Below are positions 1 to 5,711 of a stretch of 7,994 nucleotides of DNA, one piece after another. The notes beneath the pieces are model-generated. The model ran no database searches, was not told where the DNA came from, and saw nothing but the letters and a program-made list of their open reading frames with translations. The position numbers and the translations under genes are program-made. This DNA is from Lysobacteraceae bacterium (GTDB lineage Bacteria; Pseudomonadota; Gammaproteobacteria; DSM-19610), in NCBI GenBank assembly GCA_020201295.1, contig JAIVHA010000220.1, positions 1 to 7,994 on the forward strand, in the 5' to 3' direction. Each line of letters opens with the position of its first letter. Position 1 is the stretch's first letter.

Positions 1-263
1 CCACTGCCGGCGGCCAGCAGCCGCTTCATGGGAAACTCGGGGGAGGTGTGCAGGTAGAGCGGCTGGCCGGCGGGCTGGCCCGGCCCCTGGTAGGGAGTCT
101 GGAAGCTCGCCAGTGCCGGATCGCTACTGGCGGCCACGGACAGCAGTGGCGTTTCCACTTCCAGCACCCCACGCCGCGCAAAAAAATCCCGCAGCCGTTC
201 CAGCATACGGGCCCGCAGACGCAGGGTGTCCAGGGACGCACCGGGCCGCCAGTCCACCGCCAT
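1..263 (-). CDS. epmA: EF-P beta-lysine ligase EpmA (PoxA/GenX), N-terminal part, cut by window edge
   Basis: EpmA is a paralogue of class II lysyl-tRNA synthetase that lacks the anticodon-binding domain. It activates (R)-beta-lysine with ATP and joins it to the conserved lysine of EF-P in the cytoplasm. Translating from the ATG at 261-263 gives 87 residues with no stop before the window edge. The segment RDFFARRGVLEVETP (about residues 25-39) and the synthetase motif LHTSPEFPMKRLLAAGS (about 71-87) closely match the start of E. coli EpmA, which has about 325 residues, so roughly a quarter is present. The start lies 9 nt after the efp stop codon, with no strong Shine-Dalgarno in the gap. The nearest AAGGA is inside the last efp codons, which suggests translational coupling to efp. 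Co-location with efp and epmB supports EpmA over a true lysyl-tRNA synthetase. Confidence 0.93.
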   Translation of the reverse strand, partial: MAVDWRPGASLDTLRLRARMLERLRDFFARRGVLEVETPLLSVAASSDPALASFQTPYQGPGQPAGQPLYLHTSPEFPMKRLLAAGS

Positions 264-272
264 GACAGGGCG

Positions 273-842
273 TTATTCCTTGGCGCGGGAGACGTACTCG
301 CCGGAGCGGGTGTCCACCTTGAGCAGATCACCCACGTCGATGAACAGTGGCACGCGCACCACGGCACCGGTTTCCAGGGTGGCGGGCTTGCCACCACCGC
401 CGGAGGTGTCGCCGCGCACGCCGGGGTCCGTTTCGGTCACGGCCAGCACCACGAAATTGGGGGGGGTCACACTGATGGGCGCGCCGTTCCAGGTGGTGAC
501 CAGGCAGGTATCCTGCTCCTTCAGCCACTTGGCCGCTTCGGCCACGGCGGACTCATCCGCCGACACCTGCTCGAAGCTGTTCGGGTCCATGAAGTGCCAG
601 AACTCGCCATCGTTGTAGAGGTATTGCATGTCCTGGTCCATGACGTCGGCGGCTTCCACGCTGTCCCCGGACTTGAAGGTACGCTCCACCACCCGCCCGG
701 TCTTGAGGTTGCGAATCCTGACGCGGTTGAAGGCCTGGCCCTTGCCAGGTTTGACAAACTCGTTTTCGATGACGGAGCATGGATCCCCATCGAGCATGAT
801 CTTCAGGCCACTCTTGAATTCATTGGTGCTATAGCTTGCCAT
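273..842 (-). CDS. efp: Translation elongation factor P (EF-P)
   Basis: EF-P binds between the ribosomal P and E sites and rescues ribosomes stalled on consecutive prolines. The 189-residue product is full length (the E. coli protein has 188). It shows the three-domain EF-P layout: an N-terminal KOW-like domain with FVKPGKGQAF at 29-38, a middle OB domain, and a C-terminal OB domain with TPPNFV, GDTSGGGGKPATLETGAVV and the signature VDTRSGEYVSR near the end. Lys34 in the loop PGKGQ is the residue that EpmA/EpmB beta-lysylate, and both enzymes are encoded next door. The ATG at 840-842 has a good ribosome binding site (GGAAGG, 849-854) about 6 nt upstream. The gene is first in an apparent efp-epmA operon and diverges from epmB. 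A run of eight cytosines on the coding strand (459-466) encodes the conserved Thr-Pro-Pro and could be prone to sequencing error or slippage. Confidence 0.98.
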   Translation of the reverse strand: MASYSTNEFKSGLKIMLDGDPCSVIENEFVKPGKGQAFNRVRIRNLKTGRVVERTFKSGDSVEAADVMDQDMQYLYNDGEFWHFMDPNSFEQVSADESAVAEAAKWLKEQDTCLVTTWNGAPISVTPPNFVVLAVTETDPGVRGDTSGGGGKPATLETGAVVRVPLFIDVGDLLKVDTRSGEYVSRAKE

Positions 843-868
843 CGACTACCTTCCCTTCGTCGCGCCAC

Positions 869-894
869 GGGCGCCCAGGTCTGAAAAGGCGCCC
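869..894. repeat. GC-rich inverted repeat in the efp/epmB divergent gap
   Basis: GGGCGCC at 869-875 and GGCGCCC at 888-894 are perfect 7-bp inverted arms around a 12-nt loop. The right arm ends at the base before the epmB ATG. The AAAAGG (884-889) that is the best epmB ribosome binding site lies in the loop and the first bases of the right arm. Read the other way, the repeat lies 27-52 nt upstream of the efp start. It could be an mRNA hairpin affecting epmB initiation or a protein site shared by the divergent genes. Function is inference. No clear -10/-35 pair is visible in this 52-nt gap, so at least one promoter probably lies inside the opposite gene. Confidence 0.4.
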
Positions 895-1905
895 ATGATA
901 CCCCGAACCGCCGTCCTGCAACACACGCCCGCCTGGCAGCGGGCGCTGGCGCAGGCCATCCAGGATCCCCGGGAGCTGTTGCGTCTGTTGCAACTGGACC
1001 AACAGCTGGAGATCGCCAAGGACCCGGCCGCGCTGCAATTCCCCCTGCGCGTGCCGCGCGGTTTCGCTGCCCGCATGCGCGTCGGTGACCCCCATGACCC
1101 GTTGCTGCGCCAGGTGCTGCCCCTGGATGCGGAGGGCCATCCAGCAGCCGGGTTTAGCCACGACCCCCTGGCGGAACAGGGCGCCATGCCGGTGCCGGGA
1201 CTGCTGCACAAGTACCAGGGCCGGGTGCTGCTCACCCTCACCGGGGCCTGCGCCATCCACTGCCGTTATTGTTTCCGGCGCCACTTCCCCTACAGCGAGG
1301 CCAACCCCGCCAGCTCCCACTGGGAGGCCTCCCTGGACTACATTCGCCGCCACCCGGACATCGAGGAGGTACTGCTCAGTGGCGGCGATCCCCTGTCCCT
1401 CAGTGATCGGCGCCTGGGTCCGCTGGTGCGGGAACTGGCGGCCATTCCCCACCTGAAACGGTTGCGTATCCACAGCCGCCTGCCCGTGGTGCTGCCCGAA
1501 CGCGTGGATGGCGACCTGCTCGCCTGGCTGGCCGACTGTCGCCTGACCCGGGTGCTGGTGATTCATGCCAATCACGCCCGGGAACTGAACGACCCGGTCC
1601 ACCGGGCCCTGTCTGAAATCCGCAATACGGGCACCCACCTGCTGAACCAGGCGGTCCTGTTGCGGGGCGTCAACGACAGCGTCACCGCCCTGGCCGAGCT
1701 GTCCGCGGCCCTGATCGATACCGGCGTGCAGCCCTACTACCTGCACCTGCTGGACCGGGTGGCGGGAACCGCCCATTTCGAGGTGCCAGAGGCGGAGGCC
1801 CTGGCCCTGCTGCGCGCGCTGCAGGCAGGCCTGCCCGGCTATCTGGTGCCGCGCCTGGCCCGCGAGGAAGCGGGCGCCACCTCCAAGCACTGGCTGCAAC
1901 CCTGA
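895..1905 (+). CDS. epmB: EF-P lysine 2,3-aminomutase-type enzyme EpmB (YjeK), radical SAM
   Basis: EpmB is a radical SAM, PLP-dependent enzyme that converts (S)-alpha-lysine to (R)-beta-lysine, the substrate EpmA ligates to EF-P. The 336-residue length is close to E. coli EpmB (342). The N-terminal region ends in FSHDPLAEQGAMPVPGLLHKY (87-107), typical of the KamA family. The [4Fe-4S] triad CxxxCxxC is Cys119, Cys123 and Cys126 in GACAIHCRYCFRR. The SAM-binding SGGDPL is at 162-167, and LLNQAVLLRGVND at 249-261 is family-typical. Near the C-terminus, LPGYLVPRLAREEAGATSK places Lys331 where related enzymes carry the PLP-binding lysine; that assignment is by analogy. The short length and linkage to efp/epmA favour EpmB over catabolic lysine 2,3-aminomutase, which is longer. 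The ATG at 895 follows AAAAGG by about 5 nt. Confidence 0.96.
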   Translation: MIPRTAVLQHTPAWQRALAQAIQDPRELLRLLQLDQQLEIAKDPAALQFPLRVPRGFAARMRVGDPHDPLLRQVLPLDAEGHPAAGFSHDPLAEQGAMPVPGLLHKYQGRVLLTLTGACAIHCRYCFRRHFPYSEANPASSHWEASLDYIRRHPDIEEVLLSGGDPLSLSDRRLGPLVRELAAIPHLKRLRIHSRLPVVLPERVDGDLLAWLADCRLTRVLVIHANHARELNDPVHRALSEIRNTGTHLLNQAVLLRGVNDSVTALAELSAALIDTGVQPYYLHLLDRVAGTAHFEVPEAEALALLRALQAGLPGYLVPRLAREEAGATSKHWLQP

Positions 1906-1933
1906 AATGGCTGCTTCGGTTCAGCCCCTGGAT

Positions 1934-1942
1934 TGGTATACT
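1934..1942 (+). promoter_or_regulatory. Candidate extended -10 promoter for the PilZ-like gene
   Basis: TGGTATACT combines the extended -10 dinucleotide TG (1934-1935) with TATACT (1937-1942), five of six matches to TATAAT. The -35 side (about 1914-1920) fits the sigma70 consensus poorly, as is common for extended -10 promoters. It lies 32-37 nt after the epmB stop and would start transcription near 1949, giving a leader of about 100 nt before the ATG at 2049. The leader has only short imperfect hairpins and a poor ribosome binding site. Confidence 0.45.
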
Positions 1943-2048
1943 GCCGCTTCAGAATCCGGACCGGCGCACGCTATTAGATGGTGAATGCCATCCATGGCGA
2001 CCCAACCCGCCTGTGGCGGCCTGAATCAGGAACCCGACCCCATATCCC

Positions 2049-2060
2049 ATGCAATTGCAT
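2049..2060. repeat. 12-bp perfect palindrome covering the start codon
   Basis: ATGCAATTGCAT is its own reverse complement and begins with the ATG of the PilZ-like gene. It could act as an operator for a dimeric regulator or hinder initiation in the mRNA. One or two perfect 12-mers are expected by chance in about 8 kb, so only the position is notable. Confidence 0.3.
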
Positions 2061-3833
2061 ATACAACAACGCAAGTCCCGGGGAACACCCAGCTTCGATG
2101 CCAACCCCACCGCCGTGGCCCGTTGGCTGGAGACACTGCCCACCGTCAACATCGGCGAGACGGCCCGCCGGCTCTACGGGGCGCTGGGCGACCTCAGCCA
2201 GCAGAGCCTGTCCCCGGCGCAGCGTTTCAAGGTCCTGGAACTGCTGCGACCCCAGGTGTTCTATGTGCTGGAGGCGCTGAAGAAACACATCATCGGCCAG
2301 TCCTTTCCCCTCGGCGACAAACCCCGCAAGGTGGCGCGACTGGCCCGGGAATTGCTGCGCGAACTGGGCGATGGCTACAAGATCCTGGTCATGGAGGAAA
2401 CGGCCGGCAGCGGTCGCCGGGATACCCGCACCCTGACCACCGGCCTGCATCGCGCCATGCAATGCCTGGCGCAGCTGCTGCTCAAGGCCTACCAGACCTA
2501 CGCCCCCCATCCCGAGGGGGTCTGGTCGGACATCCACCAGCTGTATCGCTACAGCGAGAGCCAGGACCTGCACCGGACCCCGGTACCGGTGGACGTGCCC
2601 GAAGGCACCCTGCCGAGCAGCATCGAAACCCTGTACAAGCAGATCCTCCTGCTCGCCCTGGCCTGCCCCTACCGCATGCGCCACGGAGAAGCGGAGGAGG
2701 TACAAGCCCGGCTGGAGCACTGGGCGGAACACAGCCGCCTGACGTCCATGGCCCTGCCCGGCCATCAGCCCGGCCTGTTCATGACCAATCTGGCGAGCGA
2801 CGAGCCCCCCATGTACCGATCCCTGCGCCAGGGTGACGAGAACGACGTGCTGTGCCGCGCCCTGGACACCGCCGAGCTGGCCGAGGATATCCGCGCGGCC
2901 CTTTCCACACTGCCCGAGGAGCAGCCGATTCCCGCCCCCCTGGAACATACCCTGCGCCGGCTCATGTTGGCCTGGGGCGTGATGCCCAAGCGCCGCTTCT
3001 CCCGCAGCCAGCAGTCCGCCCGGGTGGCGGTGGCCATGGGGCTGGCCGCCAGCCACCATTTCATCAGTGGCGAAGCGGCCTTCAGCGCGGCCGCGGGTCA
3101 GCTGGAAACGGGTTACCAGGAACGACCCCGCTTCAAGCCGGATAGCGTCCATAGTGAGCGCGGCGGTGCGCCCGATCTCTGGGAACTGGAACCGGTGCCC
3201 ATGAACCAAGGCACGCCCCTCCAGTCCAACCCGCGGCACCGGGTGGAGATCCCCACCGGCCTGGAAGATGAAATGGCGGAACCCGCCCTCCAGTCCCATG
3301 ACTGGCACATGATCAACGTCGGTGCCGGAGGCTACTGTCTGCTCTGGGATCGGCTCGAGAATTCCCGTGCCCAGGTTGGCGAACTGGTGGGGATACGGGA
3401 ACTGGAAGACCCGGACAGCTTCCACTGGCGCCTGGGCGTGGTGCGCTGGATGAAGACCAACACCGGCCTGGAACTCGGGGTGCAGATGTTGTCGCCGGGC
3501 GCCGTGGCCGTGGGTGCGCGCCCCTACCCGGCCATCTCCCAGGATCCGCAATTCAGCCGGGCCCTGCTGCTACCGGAAATCCGCGCGCTGCAACAGCCGG
3601 CCACATTGCTGCTGACCGCGCCCCCCTTTCGCGTGGGTGGCAGCGCCATCATCAACAGCCACGGCCGGGAGGTAAAGGTGAAACTGCACAAGATGGTGGA
3701 AAACACCGGCAACTTCGCCCAGTTCCAGTTCGTCACCCTGGAAGATACCGAACGCGCGGCCAGCAATCCCTTCCAGGAAGAGCAGGAAACCGTCTCGGCT
3801 TCGGACCTCGACGGGGTGTGGGAGCTGCTCTAG
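2049..3833 (+). CDS. Large protein with atypical C-terminal PilZ-like region, probable c-di-GMP receptor
   Basis: The 594-residue product has no signal peptide or membrane segment, so it is probably cytoplasmic. Residues about 25-300 are helical and match no family I can name; recognisable blocks are LPTVNIGETARRLYGAL (30-46) and LSPAQRFKVLELLRP (54-68). From about 313 the sequence looks PilZ-like. RRFSR at 315-319 fits the RxxxR c-di-GMP motif, followed by SARVAVAMGL. MINVGAGGYCL at 421-431 resembles (D/N)xSxxG but with Gly instead of Ser, and RLGVVRWMK and GLELGVQML (about 461-480) resemble later PilZ strands. The roughly 100-residue gap between the two motifs is far longer than in classical PilZ, which suggests an atypical PilZ class. 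The C-terminus DLDGVWELL looks native. I recall a similar protein beside fimX in pseudomonads, which fits the FimX-like gene downstream. The stop TAG is formed by the tip of the adjacent MITE. The ribosome binding site is weak and the start codon lies in a 12-bp palindrome (2049-2060). Confidence 0.82.
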   Translation: MQLHIQQRKSRGTPSFDANPTAVARWLETLPTVNIGETARRLYGALGDLSQQSLSPAQRFKVLELLRPQVFYVLEALKKHIIGQSFPLGDKPRKVARLARELLRELGDGYKILVMEETAGSGRRDTRTLTTGLHRAMQCLAQLLLKAYQTYAPHPEGVWSDIHQLYRYSESQDLHRTPVPVDVPEGTLPSSIETLYKQILLLALACPYRMRHGEAEEVQARLEHWAEHSRLTSMALPGHQPGLFMTNLASDEPPMYRSLRQGDENDVLCRALDTAELAEDIRAALSTLPEEQPIPAPLEHTLRRLMLAWGVMPKRRFSRSQQSARVAVAMGLAASHHFISGEAAFSAAAGQLETGYQERPRFKPDSVHSERGGAPDLWELEPVPMNQGTPLQSNPRHRVEIPTGLEDEMAEPALQSHDWHMINVGAGGYCLLWDRLENSRAQVGELVGIRELEDPDSFHWRLGVVRWMKTNTGLELGVQMLSPGAVAVGARPYPAISQDPQFSRALLLPEIRALQQPATLLLTAPPFRVGGSAIINSHGREVKVKLHKMVENTGNFAQFQFVTLEDTERAASNPFQEEQETVSASDLDGVWELL

Positions 3834-4044
3834 GAGCCTGTCGGACTTGAGCGATCGTAGCGAGCAAGGTGGGAGAGCGAGAACAAATTTTCATGATTTC
3901 GAGGCGCATAGTAGACCTACGCAACGAGAAATCAGGGAAATTTGGGCCGCTCTCCCGCCGGCGCAGTACGACTGCATGGATGCAGGAGGTAGAGCAACGC
4001 ATGGAGCAGTTACCGAGATCAGCCTCAAGTCCGACAGGCTCCTA
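3831..4044. mobile_element. MITE-like element with perfect 21-bp terminal inverted repeats
   Basis: Positions 3831-3851 and 4024-4044 are exact reverse complements over 21 bp; the left end begins TAGGAGCCTGTCGGACTT. The element is about 214 bp and has no credible coding capacity, so it would move only with a transposase supplied elsewhere. The outermost TA at each end may be a duplicated TA target, as in IS630/Tc1-mariner-type insertion, leaving a core of 3833-4042 that starts GGAGCC and ends GGCTCC. The IS family is not identified from sequence alone. The element fills the gap between two convergent genes and overlaps both ends: it forms the stop of the PilZ-like gene and the last codons of the GNAT remnant. 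Its hairpins could act as a bidirectional transcription barrier. It is lower in GC than the flanking genes. Confidence 0.82.
3868..3959. repeat. Long imperfect hairpin inside the MITE-like element
   Basis: Nested complementary blocks face each other around a centre near 3913. GGTGGGAGAGCG (3868-3879) pairs with CGCTCTCCCGCC (3948-3959) with one T-G wobble. AAATTT (3885-3890) pairs with AAATTT (3938-3943), and TGATTTC (3894-3900) with GAAATCA (3928-3934). The centre is offset from the midpoint of the whole element (about 3937), so this is a second palindrome nested in the terminal repeats. A smaller hairpin (CTGCAT 3972-3977, ATGCAG 3980-3985) follows. No long T-run follows, so it is not a classical intrinsic terminator. 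Confidence 0.6.
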
Positions 4045-4378
4045 ATAGAGCCAGGGGGCGGGCGCGGGCTATGGCCGCATCGATGAGCTCGGAGCCAATG
4101 CCGCGATGCGACTGCGACGGCACCACCGACATGGGACCCAGGGCGAGGACCTCCACGCTGCCACCGGCCTGCCGGAGCAGCACCCGGGACAACAGCACAT
4201 GCCCGACGATGCGCCCGTTCAACTCGGCCACCAGCGACAGGTCGGGCACGAACCCGGGTGAGCCGCGCAGCTCACCCACCAGCTGGGCCTCTGCCTCACC
4301 CTCGAAGGCACTGAGGTTGACCACATCGATGGCACGCACATCTTCGGGGGTCTCGGCCCTGACGATTATCTCTTGCAT
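4025..4378 (-). pseudogene. GNAT-family N-acetyltransferase, C-terminally truncated
   Basis: The frame encodes 117 residues resembling YhbS-type GNAT acetyltransferases, which move an acetyl group from acetyl-CoA to an amine; the substrate is unknown. Visible parts are IIVRAETPEDVRAIDVVNLSAF (4-25), LVAELNGRIVGHVLLSRV (49-66), and acetyl-CoA motif A, VLALGPMSVVPSQSHRGIGSELID (77-100), with the RGIG pyrophosphate loop. Family members normally continue for about 50 residues (the strands and a Tyr/Phe-rich segment after motif A). Here the match ends at about residue 109, and residues 113-117 plus the TGA come from the MITE-like element. I chose the ATG at 4376-4378 because GGAGA (4384-4388) lies 5 nt upstream and homology begins there; an upstream ATG at 4459 would add 27 unrelated residues. 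The gene is probably non-functional. Confidence 0.82.
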
Positions 4379-4493
4379 TTTGGTCTCCGTGGCAACCCGT
4401 GCCCTGCGTGGACATATTTGGCCGACTTCACGACCGCACGCATTCTCGCGTGCATCCATGCTAGCAGGAATATCCTTACTGGAAAACAGGGGG

Positions 4494-4588
4494 AAAATCC
4501 GTTACAAGATCCCCTGGCTTGCGGCAAGGTACCATTCAAGGCCACGGAAACACGGCCGACACCATCACTGGCGCAAAATCCGATACAA
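4494..4588 (+). repeat. 14-bp near-perfect direct repeat in the divergent regulatory gap
   Basis: AAAATCCGTTACAA (4494-4507) and AAAATCCGATACAA (4575-4588) differ at one base and start 81 bp apart. Both lie in the 286-bp gap (4379-4664) between the GNAT remnant and the fimX-like gene, the second 77 bp before the fimX-like start. They may be paired binding sites for a regulator of either gene. The rest of the gap shows no clear -35/-10 pair and no RNA gene. Confidence 0.35.
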
Positions 4589-4640
4589 ACCCGCAGGCAT
4601 CCGCGACATAGCGCCATATCCCACGCCTGGGGAACCGGAC

Positions 4641-4661
4641 ATGGCAGTATTCAAGAGGTAA
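4641..4661 (+). CDS. Possible six-codon leader ORF (MAVFKR) before the fimX-like gene
   Basis: An ATG at 4641 is preceded by GGGGA (4629-4633), at a plausible distance for a ribosome binding site. The frame encodes Met-Ala-Val-Phe-Lys-Arg and stops at TAA (4659-4661), inside the spacing between the AGAGG ribosome binding site (4654-4658) and the GTG start of the fimX-like gene. A ribosome ending here would cover the next initiation site, so coupling or a leader role is possible. Such short ORFs often occur by chance; this is a weak call. Confidence 0.2.
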   Translation: MAVFKR

Positions 4662-4664
4662 AAG

Positions 4665-5711
4665 GTGGACAAGGAAAAGACACTACGTTTGATCATCGTC
4701 GAGGAGTCACGCAACGACGCGGAGGCCCTGGCCAACATCCTGCGCAATGCGGGTTATGCCGTGCGGCATGTCCCGGTCTACGACCAGGAAGAACTGGAGA
4801 CCGCCCTTGCTGCCCAGGTACCGGACCTGATCCTGTGTGCGCTGGAGTTCGAAACCTTGTCCCTGGACGATGTTTTCACCCAACTTGCCCAGCTGCGGCT
4901 GGAGATCCCGGTGATCGCCGTCGGCGCCACCGCCACCGAGGCCGAGATCACCGAGGTCCTGCGTCATGGCGCCGCGGATCTCGCCACCTACGACCAGCCG
5001 GAGCGCCTGCAACTGATCATCGCCCGGGAATTGAAGAACCAGCAGCTCTGTGCCAACGCCCGCCGTTACGAGTCCTCCTTCCGGGAAAGCGAGAAGCGCG
5101 CCCGCAGCCTGATGGAAAGCTCGCGGGACGCCATCACCTACATTCACGAGGGCATGCACATCTACGCCAACCGCTCCTACCTGGAGATGTTCGGCTTCGA
5201 CGAGCTCGACGAGATCGAAGGTACGCCGATCCTGGACATGGTGTCCCAGGAGGACCACACCATGTTCAAGGATTTTCTGCGCAACTATGGCAAGGAAGAA
5301 CAGGTACAGGAAGAGCTCGATCTCCGCGGCCTGTTGCCCGACGGCACCACCTTCAAAGCCTGCATGGAATTTTCCAGCGCCACCATCGAGGGCGAGCCCT
5401 GCACCCAGATCATCATCCGCAACCAGTCCAACAGCCAGGAACTGGAACAGAAACTGAAATACCTCAGCAAGCAGGACATCCTCACCGGCCTGTACAATCG
5501 CCACGATCGAGGAATATATCGCCGAGGTGGAAGACCAGTCGGTCACCACCAGCTGCAGTATCGGCCTGAGTCTGATCACCGAAAGCGCGCCCACGGCCCA
5601 GCAACTGCTGGCCCAGGCCGACCTCGCCTGCGAACTGGCCCGTTCCGCGGGCGGCAATCGCGTCCATCTGCACAATCCGGTGGCCGACGAAAAGCGCGGG
5701 CGGGAACGTGA
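4665..5711 (+). CDS. FimX-like protein, 5' fragment: degenerate receiver, PAS, start of GGDEF (frameshifted)
   Basis: FimX-type proteins bind c-di-GMP and control type IV pilus assembly and twitching motility without being effective enzymes. The frame opens with GTG at 4665, about 6 nt after AGAGG (4654-4658). Residues about 5-125 form a response-regulator-like domain (LRLIIVEES at its start). At the expected phosphoacceptor, DLILCALEFE (54-63) has Ala-Leu instead of Asp, so it cannot be phosphorylated normally, as in FimX. Residues about 140-255 form a PAS domain (LMESSRDAITYIHEGMHIYA; NRSYLEMFGFDELDEIEG). A GGDEF domain begins at DILTGLYNR (271-279), then homology stops abruptly near 5501. 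The remaining 69 codons to the TGA ending at 5711 are out-of-frame translation of the 3' half, arginine- and glycine-rich and not a real domain. The GGDEF motif itself is absent. Confidence 0.8.
   Translation: MDKEKTLRLIIVEESRNDAEALANILRNAGYAVRHVPVYDQEELETALAAQVPDLILCALEFETLSLDDVFTQLAQLRLEIPVIAVGATATEAEITEVLRHGAADLATYDQPERLQLIIARELKNQQLCANARRYESSFRESEKRARSLMESSRDAITYIHEGMHIYANRSYLEMFGFDELDEIEGTPILDMVSQEDHTMFKDFLRNYGKEEQVQEELDLRGLLPDGTTFKACMEFSSATIEGEPCTQIIIRNQSNSQELEQKLKYLSKQDILTGLYNRHDRGIYRRGGRPVGHHQLQYRPESDHRKRAHGPATAGPGRPRLRTGPFRGRQSRPSAQSGGRRKARAGT
5499..5508 (+). other. Deletion/frameshift junction inside the GGDEF domain
   Basis: Upstream of about 5501 the gene is read in the frame of 4665 (TGLYNR, start of a GGDEF domain). 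From about 5503 homology continues in another frame (TIEEYIAEVEDQSVTTSCSIGL, the end of a GGDEF domain). The region between, about 90-100 residues including the GGDEF/active-site motif, is missing. The frame relation implies a lost length of 3n+2 bases. The bases GCCAC at 5500-5504 could be a junction microhomology, but the parental sequence is not available to prove it. The loss is larger than a sequencing indel. Confidence 0.78.

Noticed and set aside
48..884. 278-codon open frame antisense to efp and epmA
   Set aside because: Covers two certain genes on the other strand; composition is typical of a shadow frame.
829..1899. 356-codon open frame antisense to epmB
   Set aside because: It overlaps a clear radical SAM gene completely and has low-complexity Gln/Gly/His-rich composition, as expected from the reverse strand of GC-rich coding DNA.
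1909..1926. Possible terminator hairpin after epmB (GGCTG/CAGCC)
   Set aside because: Only a 5-bp stem with an 8-nt loop and no T-run after it.
1974..3551. 525-codon open frame antisense to the PilZ-like gene
   Set aside because: Gly/Gln/His-rich with no recognisable domain; a shadow of the high-GC gene on the other strand.
3847..4086. 79-codon frame inside the MITE-like element
   Set aside because: It spans palindromic DNA and runs into the GNAT remnant on the other strand; no similarity to a transposase I can recognise.
4510..4590. Sigma54-type promoter before the fimX-like gene (TGGC elements at 4515 and 4569)
   Set aside because: Neither TGGC has a GC at the required GG-N10-GC distance.
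4373..5569. 398-codon frame across the divergent gap and the fimX-like gene
   Set aside because: Its second half is an out-of-frame reading of the receiver/PAS domains and is Arg/Gly/Pro-rich; no ribosome binding site.
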